From the NCBI RefSeq assembly GCF_030445035.2, contig NC_080673.1, forward strand, positions 191,809,216 through 191,873,215: 64,000 nucleotides of DNA. Reading direction: 5' to 3'. Of the stretch, positions 24,301-32,994 are shown in pieces. Position 1 is the first letter of the stretch. The number at the start of each line of letters is the position of its first letter. The notes beneath the pieces are model-generated. The model saw only the letters and a program-made list of their open reading frames with translations. It was not told the DNA's origin and ran no database searches. The DNA is from Dasypus novemcinctus. Its lineage: Eukaryota > Chordata > Mammalia > Cingulata > Dasypodidae. The position numbers and the translations under genes were made by a program.

Positions 24301-25803
24301 CCTTTTACCATCTGTGGTCAGACTGGCATTCTTATTCACCCAGTCCTACCTGCCGATGAGGGTGACAGTGAAGCCAGACGATTTAAAACATGCCTAACGA
24401 ACACACACAGCCCCACGTGCAGACGTGGCTGACCTGCAGGCCGCCCCCTTGCTAAGTTCTGCCCTGTTCCTCAGAGATGGTGCCATGACTTATCATAGTG
24501 CTTTAGGGGTTTTTAGCAACATCTTGGTTTTTGAGCCCTTGAATCTTCCTTCAGCTTGCTCAACCACTGGAGAGGGGGCTCGTCACACTTACCTTGGTGA
24601 TTAAAAATCAGCTCTGGTCTAGAAGGTCACACATTGGCCTGTAGTATCGCTGTCAGCCCTGAGTGCTTTACAATTAAAGAAGGCCCAAAGCCCCAACTGG
24701 AGGAGTGCCAAAGGATGTTGTACTCTAATATCAATGTTTCGACTAAAACAAAACTCCAGTTACTTGCAGTTACACCTTGTAATGTCATTGTGCTGTTTTT
24801 TATTTCCATCTTCTTACAGGAAGTCTTCCCTTCACCAAGTCCTCCACCAAGCAGGATTACTTGTTAAATGTTCCCATCACTGCCATTCACATATGCTCTT
24901 TTATTGTTTTTAAAGATTTATTTATTTTATTTATTTCTCTCCCCTTCCTCCCCCTCTGTTCTCTGTGTCTATTTGCTGCGTGTTCTTCTTTGTCCGCTTC
25001 TGTTGTCATCAGTGGCAAGGGAATCTGTGTTTCTTTTTGCTGTGTCAGCTCTCCGTGTGTACGGTGCCATTCCTGGGCAGGCTGCACTTTCTTTTGCACT
25101 GGACAGCTCTCCTTACGGGGCGCACTCCTTGCACGTAGGGCTCCCCTATGTGGGGACACCCCTGCGTGGCACAGCACTCCTTGAGCTCATCAGCACTGTG
25201 CATGGGCCAGCTGCACACGGGTCAAGGAGGCCCGGGGTTTGAACCGCAAACCTCTCATGCGGTAGACGGACGCCCTAACCACTGGGCCAAGTCTGCTTCC
25301 CTCACGTATGCTCTTATAACGGCCTATTTATTTTATCTCTATTTCCATCGCTCCTCTCTCCCTTAAATTTCTAGGAAGCTAACGTATCAAAGTATAAAGT
25401 ATTTTTCTCTCTTAGAATTAACTAATGAAAACTTAAAAATAAATCAATTAAAATCATACCACTATGTTATCAAGAATTCCCATAATGCATTAAAATATAA
25501 AGGTGAAACTCAATATCATCCCCAATCCTGCCACTTGGAAATTAGAACAGGCCAAGTCCTGAAATCATGGGGACCTTGCGTGGCGGTCGGTGATACCTGG
25601 GGGATTTTTCACAGCTTGGGCTGCGCTTTCCCATCCCCCCAGGCCTGTTCCCAGATTCTCTGCTTTTGACATCTAAAGCTTCTCTTCTTTGTGCTAGAAC
25701 CTTCCATGACTGGATCACAGGGAAGAATCGACCGAGCTCAGGAAGCCTCATCCAGGTGGTGACTCTGGGAGGAAAGACAGAGCTTACCCCGGCGTATTTT
25801 TAA
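3466..25803 (+). CDS. QDPR: Quinoid dihydropteridine reductase, seven-exon gene (full span)
   Basis: The product is the cytosolic, NADH-dependent dihydropteridine reductase that recycles quinonoid dihydrobiopterin to tetrahydrobiopterin. That compound is the cofactor of phenylalanine, tyrosine and tryptophan hydroxylases. The coding exons are 3466-3570, 5675-5767, 9108-9204, 12045-12185, 20952-21060, 22238-22321 and 25698-25803. Together they give 735 nt, or 244 residues plus stop, the usual mammalian length. All introns are GT-AG and phases match across every junction. The protein is a short-chain dehydrogenase/reductase: a Rossmann glycine motif (YGGRGALG, residues 16-23), the hydrophobic strand before AGGWAGG (residues 87-93), and the catalytic Tyr150-x-x-x-Lys154 (YGMAK). 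It ends LTPAYF. No frameshift or stop is present, so the gene appears functional. The identification comes from the sequence of all seven exons and I regard it as secure. Confidence 0.97.
3571..5674 (+). other. QDPR: QDPR intron 1
   Basis: The 2,104-bp intron runs from GTAATT to a pyrimidine tract ending TTCAG. A sense MIR 3' part lies at about 4010-4140 (CTGTAAAATGGGG followed by GAGGATTAAATGAGATAAT). Two telomere-like TTAGGG units occur at about 5500-5513. Apart from these I see unique-looking sequence and no coding signal. Confidence 0.8.
4010..4140 (+). repeat. MIR SINE fragment, sense
   Basis: CTCAACTGTAAAATGGGG, then GAGGATTAAATGAGATAAT, then GCATGTGGTAAA match the 3' half of MIR in order. 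A short duplication of the GGGGTTAA block lies inside it. Confidence 0.65.
5675..5767 (+). CDS. QDPR: QDPR exon 2 (residues 36-66)
   Basis: The acceptor TTTGCTTCAG precedes TGG GTG GCC AGC. The 93-nt exon is phase 0 at both ends and encodes [15 protein letters not shown] and onward to TEQADQ. This covers the second beta strand, whose Asp41 lies where NADH specificity is set in the family, and the following acidic loop. The donor is GTAATT. Confidence 0.95.
6640..6775 (-). repeat. MIR SINE fragment, antisense
   Basis: The stretch shows a diverged GTGAGGCAGGTGCT...CACTTCACAGCCAAGGAGACCGAGG series followed by AGAGCCAGG. The order matches antisense MIR, but divergence is high. Confidence 0.5.
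7245..7430 (-). repeat. MIR SINE, antisense
   Basis: TGTGCCAGGCACCAGTCTA, TTTACATTAACTCAATTACC, GAAATGGGGAGCCTGAGGG and AGGATTTGAACCCAGG occur in the order expected for a nearly complete antisense MIR. Confidence 0.75.
9108..9204 (+). CDS. QDPR: QDPR exon 3 (residues 67-98 plus one base)
   Basis: The 97-nt exon encodes [20 protein letters not shown] and then [12 protein letters not shown]. It carries helix 3 and the strand followed by the AGGWAGG turn, which corresponds to the NAG-type cofactor-binding motif of short-chain dehydrogenases. It ends one base into the Ser99 codon at a GTGAGT donor. The acceptor is the less common AAG form (TTTAAG). Confidence 0.95.
9502..9949 (+). mobile_element. 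tRNA-derived SINE, long armadillo type
   Basis: It begins GGGAAGCAGCTGTAGCTCAAG, which includes an A-box-like TAGCTCAAGCAATTGG. A B-box-like GGTTTGATACCC follows, then the long body and an A-rich AATAAATCTTGGGGGAAAAAAA tail. The body carries an expanded run of a CAGAGTGCTGGCCCA-like motif, several imperfect units between 9608 and 9712. No clean target duplication was found. Confidence 0.85.
9995..11340 (-). mobile_element. Ancient L1 3' end, antisense, split by a SINE
   Basis: Features in order on the + strand include TAGCATGTGTCTCCTAAGGA, ACACCTAAGAAAATTAATAG, TTAATCTAGAGACTTCATTT and, after the SINE, CATTCATGATCCCTGCCTGG. I recognise this as the 3' untranslated region of an old L1M/L1ME-type LINE in antisense. 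The SINE at 10619-11015 interrupts it. Confidence 0.6.
10619..11015 (-). mobile_element. SINE with inverted tRNA head
   Basis: This is a minus-strand copy with the usual TTTAAAGATTTATTTATTT tail at left and the long body. The part after GGGTTTGAACTGC is in the opposite orientation (GCAGACTTAGCCCAGTGGTT...GTCTGTCTAC), and about 15 bp of the head are missing at the switch. The perfect 10-bp duplications TACTTTATAT (10609-10618 and 11016-11025) lie outside the inverted head, so the whole rearranged unit went in as one insertion. Confidence 0.85.
12045..12185 (+). CDS. QDPR: QDPR exon 4 (residues 99-145)
   Basis: The 141-nt exon completes Ser99 and encodes [20 protein letters not shown] through to KAALDGTP. 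It carries the long helix of the dimer interface and the strand [13 protein letters not shown] that leads to the active site. The donor is GTAAAC, after the first base of Gly146. No change disrupts the frame. Confidence 0.95.
12367..13232 (-). mobile_element. 5'-truncated L1 3' UTR insertion
   Basis: A TTTA/T-rich tail at the left is followed by 3'-UTR sequence closely resembling 34520-35400 of the larger L1 (for example CCATCCAGTGGGCC and GATTCCACATGGATGCTGG). A 16-bp target duplication, AGGAGATCTGACTCTT, lies at 12351-12366 and 13233-13248. This proves an L1-style insertion and fixes both borders. Confidence 0.9.
13440..13625 (+). repeat. MIR SINE, sense
   Basis: GCCTGGGCTTTAGAATGAGA, CAGCTGTGTGACCTTGAACA and AAGTGCCCAGCACATGGTAG follow MIR order from the tRNA-related part to the 3' part. 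Confidence 0.7.
13692..14031. repeat. 340-bp near-palindromic element
   Basis: The left arm (GTGGTTTGAATCTTTTGTGG...) and the reverse complement of the right arm (GTGGTAGTTTGAATCTTTTG...) match along nearly their whole length. They share CCAGAAAATT, CCATTCCTGTGGGTGTGAA, GCAGTAAGGCATAGCCCAGG and AATCCTC-type blocks. The centre is near 13858. Each arm resembles the 5' part of the LTR-like repeat at 1818-2367. A foldback DNA transposon or an inverted LTR duplication could give this structure. Confidence 0.8.
14180..14345 (+). repeat. MIR SINE, sense
   Basis: GGCAAGTCACTTAACTACTC, GTCATCTGTACAATGGGG and GTAGGGTTGTTGTGACTTAT are the sense MIR landmarks in order. Confidence 0.7.
15700..16640 (-). 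repeat. ERV LTR-like segment with ~100-bp direct repeats
   Basis: The block AAGCAAGCAAATAAAGAG (from about 15714) recurs as AAGCAAGCAAGTAAAGAG (from about 16532). Both are followed by TTTATTGTAAAG and a similar stretch ending GGGAGAGAC. On the minus strand both read CAATAAACTCTTTA, typical of the R region of retroviral LTRs. This may be two LTR copies or a partly duplicated solo LTR. No viral reading frame remains between them. Confidence 0.5.
17514..18363 (-). mobile_element. 5'-truncated L1 3' UTR fragment
   Basis: A T-rich left end is followed by TTTATTGAAATATATCACTC and AACAATAAGTATATAATA, with a diverged partial repeat of this block at about 17760. The same sequence type occurs at 47725-48596. 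An imperfect duplication (about 17496-17513 against 18364-18381, CTGCT.TTGTGG.GTTT) may mark the insertion. Borders are approximate. Confidence 0.65.
18385..18790 (-). mobile_element. L1 3' end fragment, second family
   Basis: Landmarks GAATTCCCATATATCTCACC, CTATTATTAACATCTTACAT, TTTACATTATGGTTTATATT and CTCTGGTGACCACTGTCAA are of L1 3'-UTR type. They resemble parts of 36600-36860 and 57650-57960. It abuts the preceding fragment directly. Confidence 0.55.
19813..20307 (-). repeat. Solo LTR-like repeat (family B)
   Basis: In minus orientation it runs from TGTCGCAGCTTGG to CTGACTAACACA, with CCCCAAATAAATACC (AATAAA) near its 3' end. Related copies lie at 22655-23206, 34239-38873 (split) and 39377-39938. 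TG...CA ends and a polyadenylation signal favour an LTR. No open reading frame of retroviral type is nearby. Confidence 0.7.
20952..21060 (+). CDS. QDPR: QDPR exon 5 (residues 146-182, catalytic)
   Basis: The 109-nt exon completes Gly146 and encodes [20 protein letters not shown] and onward to SAAIAVL, then two bases of Pro182. It contains the catalytic Tyr150 and Lys154 of the short-chain dehydrogenase fold (YGMAK). It is GC-rich and CpG-richer than most of intron 4. The donor is GTGAGT. Confidence 0.96.
21061..22237 (+). other. QDPR: QDPR intron 5
   Basis: This is the shortest intron (1,177 bp), from GTGAGT to CATTGCAG. I see no SINE, L1 or LTR in it, only a short pyrimidine-rich tract near 21260-21310. 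Confidence 0.8.
22238..22321 (+). CDS. QDPR: QDPR exon 6 (residues 183-209)
   Basis: The 84-nt exon encodes [20 protein letters not shown] and TPLDFLV. It starts with the last base of Pro182 and ends two bases into Glu210. It supplies the substrate-side loop after the active site. The donor is GTGAGT. Confidence 0.95.
22655..23206 (-). repeat. Solo LTR-like repeat (family B)
   Basis: The stretch runs from ATTAGTCAGCCGAAGGGGTG to GGAATTCATAAGCAATGCC and contains GGGTATTTATTTGGGGTAGG. It is the same family and orientation as 19813-20307. Its right end is more diverged. Confidence 0.7.
23795..23980 (-). repeat. MIR SINE, antisense
   Basis: Diverged MIR landmarks occur in antisense order: TTATCATTTTAATTCTTGGA, CAGCTCTACGAGGAGGTGCT and AGCAGAGCCAGGATCTGG. 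Confidence 0.55.
24184..24197 (+). promoter_or_regulatory. Possible CTCF-binding motif
   Basis: CCCCAGAGGGCGGC matches the CTCF core CASYAGRKGGCRSY at 13 of 14 positions, counted by eye. A motif match alone is weak evidence of binding. Confidence 0.3.
24901..25301 (-). mobile_element. tRNA-derived SINE, long type
   Basis: The tail TTTTAAAGATTTATTTATTT lies at left and the tRNA head, reverse complemented, at right (ACCACTGGGCCAAGTCTGC). A 14-bp target duplication with one mismatch flanks it: TCACATATGCTCTT at 24887-24900 and TCACGTATGCTCTT at 25302-25315. Confidence 0.9.
25698..25803 (+). CDS. QDPR: QDPR exon 7 (residues 210-244, stop)
   Basis: The exon completes Glu210 and encodes [20 protein letters not shown], then [14 protein letters not shown] and TAA at 25801-25803. 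The C-terminal strand and tail match the family end and length. The window carries Leu-Gly-Gly-Lys at 233-236, where the human protein, as I recall it, has Thr-Glu-Gly-Arg. The change is conservative in position and does not affect the catalytic core. Confidence 0.95.
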
Positions 25804-25949
25804 GCTGCTTCTCGGTGCCTGGAAGGAGCCTTCCTGAAAAGCTGCTGACCCTGGTTGCGACTGGCACTGTTTTCTGTAACCCTGTTTATGGTATGAGGTT
25901 GTGAGTCCTATTTTTCTCTCACCTAGAAAAGTATAAAATGTTTGTGAGT

Positions 25950-25955
25950 AATAAA
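25950..25955 (+). terminator. QDPR: Proximal polyadenylation signal
   Basis: This AATAAA stands at the start of an A-run, 147 bp after the stop. The downstream sequence is G-rich rather than GT-rich, so it may be weak. Confidence 0.5.
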
Positions 25956-26362
25956 AAAAAAAGTCAGGGGGGAGGCCTACCAATAGCACCCAGCAATCTG
26001 TGTTAATTCTTTAAGCACCGGAGGTCTCTGAGTGGTCCCTGCTGTAACCATGTCGGGTCTAATTGCTTTTGAGACTGTTTATTTGTCCTTTAGAGTAACT
26101 GTCATCTTGATAAAATCTATGATGGGTTGATACGGGGAGCATTTTAGGGCCTGAGCTATTTCGAATGCCATATTTATGTCAAAGATGTAGTTTTTGCAGC
26201 CTTGAATTAAATTGCCTTAAAACTTCTTTTGTGGTGTAAGCAAAATCCCATGGACTCGTTGGTGTCCCCTTTTCTGTGCAGCTGCCAAGTGTTCCCTGGT
26301 CAAGGGCTAAGGTTGTAAGTGTGCAAGAGAAGCACTTGTGGTTATTTGGAGTTTTTCTGCGT

Positions 26363-26368
26363 AATAAA
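26363..26368 (+). terminator. QDPR: Distal polyadenylation signal
   Basis: This AATAAA lies 560 bp after the stop and is followed within 30 bp by a T/GT-rich element (ATTTATTGTGTTGCC). Confidence 0.65.
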
Positions 26369-26634
26369 TGTACTTCATTTATTGTGTTGCCTTCTTTAAT
26401 CAAACCACATCTTACACACAGTCGCCATAGATGAATATAATAGAATCATGGAGTTCTAGTCTGGGGTTCTCAAAGTGGACTGGACTCATTCTGTAATATG
26501 TCTTTTCAAAACACTAACACATGCATGATTTTCTTTTGGGCATATCAGAATCTGAGAGTATGGGATGACCCTGTGAATTTAGAGGTCGCGCTTCACAGGA
26601 TTGATACAGGCTGTTTGGGTTGAGAACTGGGGGT

Positions 26635-26765
26635 CTAATCCAATCCATTGATTTTTACAGATGGGGAAACTGAGGCTCAGAGAGGTGACATTACCATCAT
26701 TGTTTCCAGTCCAGTGGCAGAACTAAGCCCAGAAGACTGGCCACAAGATATTATCAAGGCCCTTA
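26635..26765 (-). repeat. MIR SINE fragment, antisense
   Basis: ACAGATGGGGAAACTGAGGC followed by TCAGAGAGGTGACATTACC is the antisense MIR core. A related diverged stretch continues after the LDHA retrocopy at about 28478-28600 (GATGGAGGCTCAGAAAGG), so the retrocopy landed in or beside old MIR sequence. Confidence 0.6.
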
Positions 26766-26781
26766 CTGTGTGTAGTCTTTT

Positions 26782-28452
26782 TTTTTTTTTTGTAGTCACT
26801 CTTTATGGTTTATTTGACATTTTTGAGGTGCAATACTTGAACAGTTGGTTGCATTGTAATAGGTAGATTTTTTTTTTTACATTACATGGCAATGTATACT
26901 ACTTTGATACATTTGGTACACAAAATAAGATCCTTTAAAATAGTTATGCACAAGACATGCAATGTTGGATTTACACATTGGAGTTCAGGATATGATGGAT
27001 TGGGAGGAAAGAAGTTGCGCTAGGCATGTTTGGTGAAGGAACCAGAAGGTATAAAACACACAGTAACCACACATTCTTCTGGTTTGAAAGGCAACTGCAG
27101 CATGTGCATTGGCAATGGTGCCTCAGACATAAACTATTTTATATAACCAGTTTGGGACTATACAAGATAGGTATCATCTTCAGTATCAGTAAATACCTTT
27201 AGGGTTTTATGAAACATTCCTATGCCTAACTTTTTTTCCTAGGTCATCTTAATATTACTGCGGTTATCCCAGATCAGATAAAAAGAACAGGAACAACCCC
27301 CAACTGAAATCCTGTGGTAGCCTAAACAATGAAGTGGTACATCAGAAGACTTTAAAATTGCAGCTCTTTTTGGATCCCCCAAAGTGTATCTGTACTCTTC
27401 TTCAAACGGTCCTTTTCTTTAGGAGTCAGAGTCACCTTGACAACATCTGAGATACCATTCTGTCCCAAGATGCAAGGAACACTAAGGAAGACATCATCTT
27501 TTATTCCATCGCTTCCCTTCATCATGGTGGAAACCGGATGGACACATCTAAGATTCTTCATTATAGTTTCTGCCAAATCTGCAGAAGATAACCCAATGGC
27601 CCAGGAGGTATAGCCTTTCAGTTTGATCACCTCATAAGCACACTGTTGACCACTTGTTTGTGAACCTCTTTCCATTGTTCCTTGTCTACATGAGTGCCTA
27701 GATCAGGGTGCAGATTTTTCAAGGAGACACCAGCAACATTCACTTCACTCCACTCCACACAGGCACACTAGAGTCTCCACGTTCCCTGAGGACCCAGCCA
27801 TGACAGCTTGATGGGTGAACTTCCAGCCTCTGCCCCATTACGTAACGAAACCGGGCTGAATCCAGATTGCAACCACTTCCAATAACATGGTTTTTGGGAA
27901 AGCCACTTAGTTTCCAAGCCACATAGGTCTATATATCCACTGGATTGGAAACAATACGCAATTTGCAGTTTGGGCTGTCTTTTACGTTAAGAATGATGAA
28001 TTTAAAGATGTTTACATTACGCTGGACCAAATTAAGACAGCTTTTTCCCTCTTGCTGATGAGCCCCAGCTGTGATAATAACCAGCTTGGAGTTTGCAGTC
28101 ACACTATAGTCTTTGCCAGAGACAATTTTTGGTGTTCTAAGGAAAAGGGTGCCATGTTGGAGATCCATCATCTCTCCCTTGAATTTGTCTTCTATGACAT
28201 CCGCAAGTGCAAATTCATCTGCCAGGTCCTTCATCAGAATACTGATGGCACAGGCCATGCCAACAGCACCAACCCCAACAACTGTAATCTTATTCTGAAG
28301 GATCTGTTCTTTCATAACGAGATTCTGAATCAGCTGATCCTTGAGAGTTGCCATCTTAGATTTGGAATGGGAAGGAACCGGGACTACATGTCGAGTGGGC
28401 GTCTGCTGCATGCGGTGCTTGGATCCAGACTCGGCGGCCGCAGCTCCGGGAC
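26782..28452 (-). pseudogene. LDHA: Processed pseudogene of lactate dehydrogenase A
   Basis: This is an intronless copy of LDHA mRNA on the minus strand. The former start codon is at 28352-28354 ([17 protein letters not shown]), preceded by about 100 bp of 5' UTR. The former end ([10 protein letters not shown], stop) is at about 27352. A 3' UTR of about 570 bp follows, with AATAAA (26809-26814 as TTTATT) and a poly-A tail (T run at 26782-26791). A 16-bp duplication CTGTGTGTAGTCTTTT lies at 26766-26781 and 28453-28468. Breaks include a stop replacing Leu after NPVDI (near 27929), a 5-bp duplication (GTGAA) after VWSGV near 27740 and a 2-bp insertion near 27640. It cannot make a full enzyme. 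It was made by L1 machinery. It resembles LDHA, not LDHB, at all positions I could compare. Confidence 0.95.
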
Positions 28453-31400
28453 CTGTGTGTAGTCTTTTGATAACTGGCACTGACTTCAAGGTAGATATTA
28501 TCCAGGTTTTATAGGAAAGAAGATGGAGGCTCAGAAAGGTAGACCGATGTGCTCGAAGCCACCCAGCCAGAGGAGCAGCACAGCTCTCAGGCACCTGGGA
28601 ACACCTCCTGCTGTTTCTAGGACCCCACTCAAGTCACAAAGCACCTTGTGCATCTTTTCTTCCATCTCATCCTCCCAGTAATAACTACGATTGATAGCTT
28701 CCAGGGTTCAGCTCAAGACGCAGTCCCAGAAGTTAAGAGACTCGCCAAGGGTTGCACAGTTAGTTTCGCCAGAACTGGTAGTTTTCATTCCACTCTAGAA
28801 GCCAGGCCTTTTAATCAATAATTTAGGTATGTCCCTTTTCCTTTCCCTTGGCCTGCACAACCTGCTGATATGGAAGGTGAGTATAATGACTGAGGGGTAG
28901 TGAAGGAAGACCAGCTGAGGTGCCATTTGAGCAAAGCTTAAAGGAGCTACAGAAGTTAGCCATTTGGCTATGCCAAGTAAGAGAATTCCAGGCAAGGAAA
29001 CCAGGTGGGGCAGGGGCCACGGGGAAGCCTCTGTGGCTGGAGTGGAGTGAGGGGAGTGAGCAAAGGGGACCATTGGAGGAAAGAAGGTCAGATTGATGAT
29101 CGTGAAGGAGAGTGGTCTCCAAACTCTAGGTTTATCATAACTTTAGTGTTGGTAATATTTTCATGATGCCCTCCTGCCAAAAGAAGTACTGAACAGTTTG
29201 ATTTTAGAAGTAGTTGGGCCCTAACAATTTATTAGTAGACTGACAGATACACTGTGGTAACCTAGAAAATCTAAACTGTCCTGCGGTGCCCCTGTGAGTT
29301 CACAGCTTTGCCATGCTGCCTTGGTGCCCAGTTTGGGAATGGTAAATGTTGGGTGATGGTGGCTATTGGAAGGACTTTGGCTTTGAGATTTTGAGCAAAA
29401 TTGGGAGCCATTATGGGGATTTTGAGCAAAGGAGTCACGCGATATATTTTAAAAGATAGTCTGGCTGTTGTGTTGACGTTGGTAGTGAAGGGGTTCAATG
29501 CTTAAAAGAAGGGGGACTGCTAGGAGGCTCTTGCTGTTGCCAGATTTTGTTTAGGGTCTTGACTGTGCTGCAGAAATGAATTTCAAGAACAGTTTGGGTG
29601 AATTAGGCCAGTAATTTATTCAGGTAGGGAGGGAAGAGAAATGGCAGAAAAGAACAGATCAGGGTGCCAGGTGAGAAGAAGGGGCTAAAAACTGATAAAG
29701 TGAGTTGATTTACAGGCTGCAATTTCCCATTATAGGTTATAAATCCTCAGGTTTACTTGTGTAGTGATCCACACTGGGGAGAAGGCAGCCAGAGTTGGGG
29801 TCCAGAGGCAAGAGAGTGAACTAAGGCCTGGCACCGCTTTTTGAACTGTTCATTATCCCACCCCTTTGCTAATGGCAGGGGAGCAGTTCCAGCTGTTCAC
29901 CACTTTGATGGCTTGTTTCTCCATCAATCTCCCAGGAGGGCCCAATAATAAAGTCCTTGGGGAATACCCAGGGCTTCTCCTGGCTTCCAAAGGAAGTCGT
30001 CTTCTGAGTGGCAGAGTCTTGGGAAGGGTCTTCCAGCAGCCATCTTGGGTTACTGATGCCCATGTGGACTTCTTGCCAGTTCCAGACCCGTCTATTGATT
30101 CCCTATCTTACTAGCCTGCTTCATTGCCATACTCCATTGTGGCTTTGAGTAGGGTGGCAGTAGTGGAGGTGTGAAAGGAAAGTTAAATAATGGCATGTAT
30201 TTTGGAGGTAGAGCCAACAGGATTTCCAGGTGGATTTAATGTGAGGGGGACAGAGATTTAATGAGAGAAGCACCAACCTGACTCCAAAGTTTTGAGCAAA
30301 AGAACAGATTGAGTTGTTAACAAATGTGATGGAGAAAGCTCTGTGTAAAGCAGGATTCTGAGGGAGTACAGTTTAGTTTTGGACATTTAAGTGTCTATTG
30401 AATATCTCAGTGGTAATAAATTGGCAGTTGAAATTTAAACCTGTAATTTGTGAGAGAGAATGGTCTGGGGTGGAGATGCTGACTTGGGGTTTGTGTGCAT
30501 ATAGTTGGAATCTAAAGCTGTGGGCCTAGATGAGATTACTAAGGGAGTGTACCAGTCAGAGGCTAGTCAGGAGAGAGAAACCACCCAGTAATGTGAACAA
30601 GGCATTTTTAAGATAGAGAATGATTGAGTCACAAGGCTAAAGAGAACTCTGAAGAATAGCCTAGGTCTGAGGGAACCTACTCAAGGAAGGACAAATTGGA
30701 AGGCAGGCCCTCTTCCCAAGGCTGGAATCCAGACCTTGTAGGAGAAGGAGGCTGTCACCATGGGAGAGCATGGAGTTTGCTGGTTGCATGGTCAGAGCTG
30801 GTCTGTAGTCTCCAGGCAAGCAGAAAACACCCTGCCAGTGTACAGGGGGCTGTGGCTTTCTCCTGGGGCTCCTGGGAGACACATCTGCCCATGAGGATGC
30901 TGCTGAAAGTTGATGCGAAATTGACCTTGGGGATGCAACTGGATGTCCGCCTCCTGCATTGCTGGCAGCCACGTGGCAGGAGCAAGACAAAAATATCAAA
31001 GCACACGGGAACCAGGAAGAGAGGCCCCTTGCTCCTGCAGTGTCCCTCCAGAGCTCACCGTTGGCAGAATTTAACGTCATGTAGCTCTGCGGGAGAACGG
31101 TGTAAAAGGGTCCATGTCTGGTGTCACAGAACAGGCAGTGATGGGCGGTTTGCAGGTAGTTACATTAAGTGTATATGGAGAAGAGCAAATGACCTAGGGC
31201 AAACCCAGCATTCTCTAAAATCAAGCGATGGGAAAGAAGAGGAAAATCAACAAAGGACGCCAAGAAGGAGCAACCCATATAGTAGGAGGAAAACCAAGAA
31301 TGTGGAGTTCCTACAGTGTGCAAGAAGGCGGAGGGAACTGCACTGTTGAGTGTTGCTGAGAGGTCAAGTAAGATGAAGGTTGGGAACTGTCTTAAGCCAC

Positions 31401-31929
31401 AGGGAGGTCACTGATGACCTTGGCAAGCAGATTTGACATAGTGGGTACAAGAGGATTGGAGTGTGTTTAAAAGAGGATGGGAGGAGAGGGATTGATGGAC
31501 AGACAAATTTATCTTCTAAACCTTTTCCTTAAACAGAGTATAGAAAAAACCACTGGGCTTTTGGGTTTGGGCTTGTTCTCACAGGTGTACTTCATTGCTG
31601 AAATCTTTTCTCGGGGAGCTGATCTAATATGTGTTCCTGAATTTGCAGGTTCCCTCAATCTGAGCTTGCCCAGGAGTGCTTGCCCCACAGGCTCTTTGCC
31701 TGCTGCTTTGCAGGGTGTGCTTCTGCACTCTCTCCAAATGGCCTCTCCAGTTCAGAGGCCAGAGCAGGTGTTCCTAGAAGTCCACAGTATCCATCCCCAG
31801 GTTTCTGGGAACAGTCAGAGCTGCGTGTCACGGGGCTGCGGAGTACTGGGAAGGAGCTCGTTGTGGCCTGTTCCATTAAACGATTGTGGCTTTCACCTTG
31901 GAGCTTTAAGGCACTCAGGAGTAGAATAA

Positions 31930-32115
31930 AGTTCTGGCTAAATGCAGGGACTCTGGAGGCAGCCTGCCTGGGCTTGAACAGGGTTCTTCCTCTTACGGGA
32001 GAACCTTGAGCATATCCCTTACTCTCTCCATGTGGGAATAATGATGGCTGTGATCCCCGGAGGCTGCTCTGAGGATTAAACAAGTGCATTCGTGTAATGG
32101 GGCTGGCACATAGCA
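31930..32115 (+). repeat. MIR SINE, sense
   Basis: CTCTGGAGGCAGCCTGCCTG, GGGCTTGAACAGGG, GAGGATTAAACAAGTGCATT and GGGGCTGGCACATAGCAGTA are the MIR landmarks in sense order. Confidence 0.7.
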
Positions 32116-32931
32116 GTACCCAGGGACTCTTAGTTTTACCCATCTTTAATTTTATGTTGAAATGTGATGGGGACAATAATACTTTTACTTTTTAAGAACA
32201 CATCACTTCAGTAATATAATCAGCTCTTTAATGAGCACCTTCTCAGGGTCTGATACTATGGGAGAGGGGACAAGACATGTTAAAAATATTCACTTATATC
32301 ATAAATATTTACTGACCTATTTGCAAAATGTTGTGCTTGTAACAAAGGTGAAGAAGTGACTTACAGTTTTATTGAGACAGGAATACAAAGAACTATCATC
32401 TATGGTTTAGTAGGCGCCAGAATTTTAAATCCATTTTCATTAAGTGTCTCAGTAACCTTCGGTTTTGTCTCCTTGCTGTCCAGCCAGAGCCACAGGCTGA
32501 TGATCCTGGAGCAGGTCGTCCCCCGGCGGCCCCCGCCCCGCTAGGGGTCCAGCTTTACCCAGGGCTGCCTGGAGAGGCCTGGGGAGCTCGCTGGAGAAAT
32601 GGGAGGAGTTGCCACCCTGTTGGTTGTTGTTGAAGGAGCTGGTAGGAGCCTGTGGCTCAACTTCCTCCCTCAGTGGGCTCTTCAGAGAGGTCTCTCTTCA
32701 GCCAGTCTCTCTGAAGACACCTTGTGAGACCAGGCAGGGAGCAGCGCTTATGGGCGAGCTGTGGCCAGCTCAGTCACGGCCAGTCACGCTCCGCCTGGAA
32801 TTTGCTCTCCCTCTTTTCCTGTCCTACTGCCTTTTCTCCTCCTTCCTGCCTCCCCTCTTGAGATTACACTTCTCCAAAAAGAATTAAGAGCTTTTTTATC
32901 TGCTTTGGGAAGCTCCCAGTATCATGGGACC

Positions 32932-32989
<58 letters not shown>

Positions 32990-32994
32990 ATCTA
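32932..32994 (+). repeat. (TCTA)n microsatellite
   Basis: About 15 near-perfect TCTA units precede an AT-rich stretch with a TTTATTGACAGTTTTATTGAG L1-like start. It is likely length-variable between individuals. Confidence 0.95.

Larger units (their letters stand above)
22322..25697 (+). other. QDPR: QDPR intron 6
   Basis: The 3,376-bp intron ends TTTGTGCTAG. It contains an LTR-like repeat (22655-23206), an antisense MIR (about 23795-23980), a possible CTCF motif (24184-24197) and a SINE (24901-25301). Other parts show nothing recognisable. Confidence 0.8.
25804..26385 (+). other. QDPR: QDPR 3' untranslated region
   Basis: No repeat interrupts this stretch after the stop codon. AATAAA occurs at 25950-25955 and again at 26363-26368, the latter followed by TGTACTTCATTTATTGTGTT. 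The second is the likely main cleavage site, because it has a GT/T-rich element just downstream. The first may give a shorter transcript. Confidence 0.7.

Noticed and set aside
27929-28594. 221-codon minus-strand frame with LDHA sequence, possibly a functional gene
   Set aside because: The region has a stop codon, two frameshifting insertions, no introns, a poly-A tail and target duplications. It is a processed pseudogene.
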